Assembly (NCBI RefSeq): GCF_964048965.1
Contig: NZ_OZ040189.1
Coordinates: 2,046,001-2,110,000, forward strand
DNA: 64,000 nucleotides
Reading direction: 5' to 3'
Source of the DNA: Tenacibaculum sp. 190130A14a
GTDB taxonomy: Bacteria; Bacteroidota; Bacteroidia; Flavobacteriales; Flavobacteriaceae
Shown here: positions 60,727 to 64,000 of the stretch, in pieces
How the letters are laid out: each line of letters opens with the position of its first letter
How positions within the stretch are numbered: position 1 is the first letter of the stretch
Translations under genes and position numbers: made by a program
Notes under the pieces: generated by a model
Database searches by the model: none
Told to the model about the DNA's origin: nothing
The model's input: only the letters and a program-made list of their open reading frames with translations

Positions 60727-62310
60727 ATGAACGCTTTAAGAACAACATATTTTTTGTTTCTCCTGACATTAATTTTTTCGTGTAATATAGCTAAACCACA
60801 GTTGACCAACGCACATGCTGGAAAATTTAAAGTTGGAGAAAAGCTGAATAAACATTTTTTAGATGTTCAGGTGGCTGTAATACCAGTTACATCACCAAAA
60901 AGTATACCTGAAAAGGCTAAAACTTTTTTTGACTTAAGAGATTCAATTCCTCATAAATTTCTAGAAATATTGGGAGACAAAGTGCAAAAACCTGATAGCC
61001 TAATAAAATATATAAAGCAACCACTAAGTTTGGTATCTAAATCAAAATCTAATAAGCCAAAAACTGATTATGCAACACAAAAAGTAAGGTTTGTAATTGG
61101 AAATATTAAAAACTATCAATTATTAGCTACTGCTGAAACCCCTGAGTTTTTGCATCCAAATACTCGTTTACAAACTTTGAACACAACCTTAGATTTTAGT
61201 TCCTCAGATTTTGAAATTGTATCCATTGATAAATTAGAAAGTGAATTTGAAGAAATAGATTTAGGTAGTTTATCTAGAACGCAAGAAACAAATTTTACAA
61301 GTAAGCTCACAGGTCAAGTTGGAATAACAAATGTTAATCAAAATACAATTGCAAGTAATAATAAAACTTCAAGGATAAATGAGAACGGTAATGTTCAAAA
61401 TGTATATGATCAAAATGGAAATTTAATAGGTACAATTACTGGAGGGATAAATGACACACTAACTTCTTCAAATGGAAATGAAAATATAAAAACTGGTACA
61501 GGTAATTTTGGGGCAAACGGAGAATTAGGGTTTAATAATACGGAATCTATTGCTGAAGCCTTACAGGTAAAATTGAAACGTTTAAAAACAGGTTTTGTGT
61601 TTAATAAAAGTAGCATCACCATTTCACAACATGGTAGTAATTTATTAGATATTAGTGATAACGTTATTATAACTGCAACAATATTTCCAAAATCTAAAGC
61701 AGGTTTAAATACTGATTCAGTGATGTTATTCTCTAGTTTATTTAAAGATCAGACTCCACAAGATGCAAGCAAAATTGGATTGAATCGTAGAGAGATTAAA
61801 TATATGAAATGTCAAAGTAGAAAAGTAGACATTAAAGTGACTTCTAAAGGACTATTGCGTGCAGTACAAAATAAAATGAGAGGTGATAGTAACTTAGAGT
61901 TTGATGATAAAGTGATTTATTATCCATTTGACTTACCTGCTAAAAAACCAAATCCAAATGCAGGTGCTATAAGTAATTGGGAAAATTGTGTGCAAGTTTA
62001 TTCAGTAGAATACACAGATGATAAAACTAAAAAAGTATATGATTTAATGGCTGGATATGGTAATCATAAGGAAGTTCACTTTGTAGATGGTGAAAAAGAC
62101 GCATTTATTAGTTGGTTACGATTGCAGTTAAGAAATCCTGTAGCAACAAAACTTTCACATCCAACTTTAGAAGTTTTTTTCCAAGAACGAGCAGCAGCAC
62201 CTGGTGGAAGACGCCCAATCAATAAGGTTAAAATTATTGGAACAACTTTTACAAATGCTGAGTTAGCAAAAATTAAAAATTTGAAGTTCAAGTTTAAAAT
62301 TTTAAACTAA
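60727..62310 (+). CDS. Large lipoprotein of unknown function
   Basis: 527 residues with a lipoprotein signal (FLLTLIFSC, Cys19). Residues 25-175 are Lys/Pro/Asp-rich, 190-265 are rich in Asn, Gly, Thr and Ser (NGNLIGTITGGINDTLTSSN), a probable extended surface linker, and 270-527 are a folded domain with strand-rich stretches (NLLDISDNVIITATIFP, WENCVQVYSVEYTDDK). No family is recognised. It sits 2 bases after the 60251 gene. Confidence 0.6.
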   Translation: MNALRTTYFLFLLTLIFSCNIAKPQLTNAHAGKFKVGEKLNKHFLDVQVAVIPVTSPKSIPEKAKTFFDLRDSIPHKFLEILGDKVQKPDSLIKYIKQPLSLVSKSKSNKPKTDYATQKVRFVIGNIKNYQLLATAETPEFLHPNTRLQTLNTTLDFSSSDFEIVSIDKLESEFEEIDLGSLSRTQETNFTSKLTGQVGITNVNQNTIASNNKTSRINENGNVQNVYDQNGNLIGTITGGINDTLTSSNGNENIKTGTGNFGANGELGFNNTESIAEALQVKLKRLKTGFVFNKSSITISQHGSNLLDISDNVIITATIFPKSKAGLNTDSVMLFSSLFKDQTPQDASKIGLNRREIKYMKCQSRKVDIKVTSKGLLRAVQNKMRGDSNLEFDDKVIYYPFDLPAKKPNPNAGAISNWENCVQVYSVEYTDDKTKKVYDLMAGYGNHKEVHFVDGEKDAFISWLRLQLRNPVATKLSHPTLEVFFQERAAAPGGRRPINKVKIIGTTFTNAELAKIKNLKFKFKILN

Positions 62311-62402
62311 AAAAAGGAGTCATTGAAACATTGTTATTTAAAGGAGGACGCTGTTTAAATAGAATACTAATAAAAGCACTATTAACTTTTCATTTTTAAC
62401 AA

Positions 62403-62418
62403 TTACGAAATTCCGTAA
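62403..62418. promoter_or_regulatory. 16-bp palindrome TTACG-N6-CGTAA, copy 2
   Basis: TTACGAAATTCCGTAA, 45 bases before the 62463 gene. It matches copy 1 at 60124-60139 in 13 of 16 positions. The spacing is identical. Confidence 0.6.
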
Positions 62419-62462
62419 ACTTCAATTTACAATACTTATTATTTTAATCAAAAAAAACAATC

Positions 62463-62975
62463 ATGGAATTTATAACAGTAGAAGACTTAATCAATTGGCT
62501 AAATAATAATGCAGGTCAAAGAGCAGGAGTAATGGCAAGAGACGGTGTTATTGGCGTTTTTGACGATGAATCTCAAGAGGTAATAGGCGACATTAATGTT
62601 GAGACCTATTTGAGTAATACCATTCTTAATAAGGTATTAAATACAGATGTTTCTAATGTAACTATTAATTCAGAGGAATTTAGTATTGAAGAGTTTCCTA
62701 ATAGAGAATTAATACAAGAAACTACAGAGAAAAGATTAATGCAAATTATACTTGCTAGAAAAACATTAGTAGAAAAATCAGGATACTTAGGTGATCAAAT
62801 AAGAGATGGAGCCTATATGGAAGAAAACGATGGACATAGTAAGTGGCAAATATATAAACTCAATAATGGCACTGATCAAATAGCAGTTCATTGGTCACAT
62901 ATAGATGATGATAGTTGGACAGTTTATTTTACAGGTGATAACTTAGAAATTGATTATATGTATTACGAAAATTAA
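62463..62975 (+). CDS. Unknown acidic protein
   Basis: 170 residues, no signal or membrane helix. It is acidic and rich in Asn, Glu and Asp, with a C-terminal beta-rich part (QIAVHWSHIDDDSWTVYFTG). No family is recognised. It is preceded by the second copy of the 16-bp palindrome. Confidence 0.55.
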   Translation: MEFITVEDLINWLNNNAGQRAGVMARDGVIGVFDDESQEVIGDINVETYLSNTILNKVLNTDVSNVTINSEEFSIEEFPNRELIQETTEKRLMQIILARKTLVEKSGYLGDQIRDGAYMEENDGHSKWQIYKLNNGTDQIAVHWSHIDDDSWTVYFTGDNLEIDYMYYEN

Positions 62976-63014
62976 CCGTGAGGTTGATGTATCGTTTAAA
63001 ATTATCTTATAGCT

Positions 63015-63713
63015 CTATAGCTTAGATAAACCCTCTAGTTTATCAAACACAACAACCTTATACATAGCACTTACGGGCACCTCTTTGTTATCAATTAACA
63101 AATGTGCTCGAGATGCTTTTGTAACCCTCTCTAAATTGGCTATATAGGATTTATGTGTGCGTTGAAAATTATCAGATAATACCGTCGTTATATTAACCAG
63201 TGTTTCGGTAATAAGATACATTCTTTCATCTGTAAACACCTTTAAGTAATTCCCAAAGCTCTGAATGTATAGAATAGAGGTAAACGGAATGTTTACAGGA
63301 ACACCATCGTGTTTTATTTGAAGTTCTTTAGTATCGCTATGCTCTTGTTTAGGTGCTATTATTGTTGAAGTCGCTACTTTGTTAATTGCTTTTAAAAAAC
63401 GCTCAATTTTTATGGGCTTCAACAAATAATCTACCACACCGTAATTATAACTTTCTAAGGCATATTCAGAATAGGCTGTGGTTAAAATAACCTTCGGAGG
63501 TTTTATAAGAGATCGTAAAACTTCCATACCATTCAGTTCTGGCATTTCTATGTCTAAAAAAATAAGGTCAACTTCATTTTGCTGAATGAAATTCACAAAC
63601 TCCAACGGATTACCGGTGCTTATGACCAATTCAAAGTTGTTAATCTTAGAACAATATTCTTCTAACACTTTACGTGCTAGTATTTCATCATCTATAATAC
63701 CAATTTTAATCAT
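63015..63713 (-). CDS. LytTR-family response regulator
   Basis: 232 residues. Receiver with IGIIDDEILA, Asp in DLIFLDIEMPELNG and Lys in YLLKPIKIERF, followed by a LytTR domain (about 135-230, with FQRTHKSYIANLERV). It pairs with the kinase encoded just upstream, 10 bases away. Confidence 0.9.
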   Translation of the reverse strand: MIKIGIIDDEILARKVLEEYCSKINNFELVISTGNPLEFVNFIQQNEVDLIFLDIEMPELNGMEVLRSLIKPPKVILTTAYSEYALESYNYGVVDYLLKPIKIERFLKAINKVATSTIIAPKQEHSDTKELQIKHDGVPVNIPFTSILYIQSFGNYLKVFTDERMYLITETLVNITTVLSDNFQRTHKSYIANLERVTKASRAHLLIDNKEVPVSAMYKVVVFDKLEGLSKL

Positions 63714-63723
63714 TTGCTGTTTG

Positions 63724-64000
63724 TTATTGCGTATTTAAATCAATAGATAAATTTACATAATATGCTTCTTCCGTATCGTTAATTTCTAAGGTATGAGAGT
63801 TAGGATATAATAATTTCAAACGTCTTCTTACATTTTCAAGACCAAAGCCTTCTCTTTTTGATACCGTATGACTATTAGGCTTAGAATTACATATTTTAAA
63901 ATGCAGCATCGAATCTTTTACGGTAGCACAGGCACTAATAGTACTTTGTTCGTTGGTACTCTGAGCACCATGTTTAATAGCATTTTCTACAAATGGAATC
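63724..64000 (-). CDS. LytS-type sensor histidine kinase, only the C-terminal end is in the window
   Basis: The reading frame enters from the right window edge. It carries the end of an N-box (FVENAIKHGAQ) and the G-box FGLENVRRRLKLLYP of a histidine-kinase ATPase. It is the third LytS/LytTR pair of the window. The sensor part lies beyond 64000. Confidence 0.85.
   Translation of the reverse strand, partial: IPFVENAIKHGAQSTNEQSTISACATVKDSMLHFKICNSKPNSHTVSKREGFGLENVRRRLKLLYPNSHTLEINDTEEAYYVNLSIDLNTQ

Noticed and set aside
1-64000. CRISPR arrays, tRNA or rRNA genes, insertion sequences, prophage
   Set aside because: No spaced direct repeats, no cloverleaf-type sequence, no transposase, integrase or phage structural gene was seen on reading both strands.

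Overview
The window is AT-rich DNA from a member of the Bacteroidetes, most likely a marine flavobacterium (family Flavobacteriaceae). The signs are protein families typical of that group: FecI/FecR/TonB-receptor trios, LytS/LytTR two-component pairs, AraC regulators with membrane N-termini, a split 5'-nucleotidase, HYC_CC_PP and MauE-type copper proteins, and a MerC plus TonB-receptor pair. Promoters also fit the Bacteroidetes consensus TTG-N19-TAnnTTTG. I see no rRNA, tRNA, CRISPR array, insertion sequence or prophage, so the window reads as chromosome. The genus cannot be fixed from sequence alone.

Layout. 0-6.5 kb: a partial zinc-protease lipoprotein, a sigma/anti-sigma/TonB-receptor operon, and a BlaI regulator with a BlaR1-like M56 protease fused to an M23 peptidase. 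6.6-6.9 kb: a small gene for a double-glycine, four-cysteine peptide with its own terminator. 7-17 kb: mixed metabolic and regulatory genes (DJ-1/PfpI protein, two membrane AraC regulators, ECF sigma, beta-lactamase-like hydrolase, YdjM-like hydrolase, aminotransferase, PAP2 phosphatase), then a possible small RNA near 17.0 kb. 17-21.6 kb: a leftward run of five genes with split 5'-nucleotidase, PhoX phosphatase and two small unknown proteins, behind a promoter carrying two GCAACT/AGTTGC palindromes. 22-26 kb: a coupled three-gene unit (membrane protein, M4-like metallopeptidase, ComEC-like metallo-beta-lactamase-fold hydrolase). 26-30.5 kb: a leftward operon (ClpP-like/M28 peptidase, threonine-dehydratase-like enzyme, ornithine-cyclodeaminase-like enzyme, aminotransferase) with a riboswitch-like leader, preceded by a GH53 galactanase. 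32-35.5 kb and 44-47.3 kb: two LytS/LytTR pairs, each next to an S41 peptidase with C-terminal repeats. 35.6-38.4 kb: MerC plus a His-rich TonB receptor behind the same palindrome seen at 21.6 kb. 38.8-43.9 kb: ThDP decarboxylase, L-amino-acid-oxidase-like flavoenzyme and a beta-barrel protein. 47.5-55.9 kb: a complete copper/heavy-metal efflux locus. 56-60 kb: an AraC regulator with NTF2-like, crotonase and 2-oxoglutarate-dioxygenase genes. 60-63 kb: three unknown genes sharing a 16-bp palindrome upstream. 63-64 kb: a third LytTR pair, cut by the window edge.

How parts fit together. The shared palindrome links the 17-21.6 kb operon to the MerC/TonB-receptor locus. In both places it lies on a near-perfect Bacteroidetes promoter, so a single Fur-family repressor (probably Zur) is the simplest reading, with PhoX, a zinc-independent phosphatase, as a zinc-sparing gene. 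The best candidates for undescribed biology are the double-glycine peptide, the protease/MBL trio at 22-26 kb, the oxidase/decarboxylase/barrel cluster at 38.8-43.9 kb, the leader RNA at 30.6 kb, and the palindrome-linked unknown genes at 60-63 kb.
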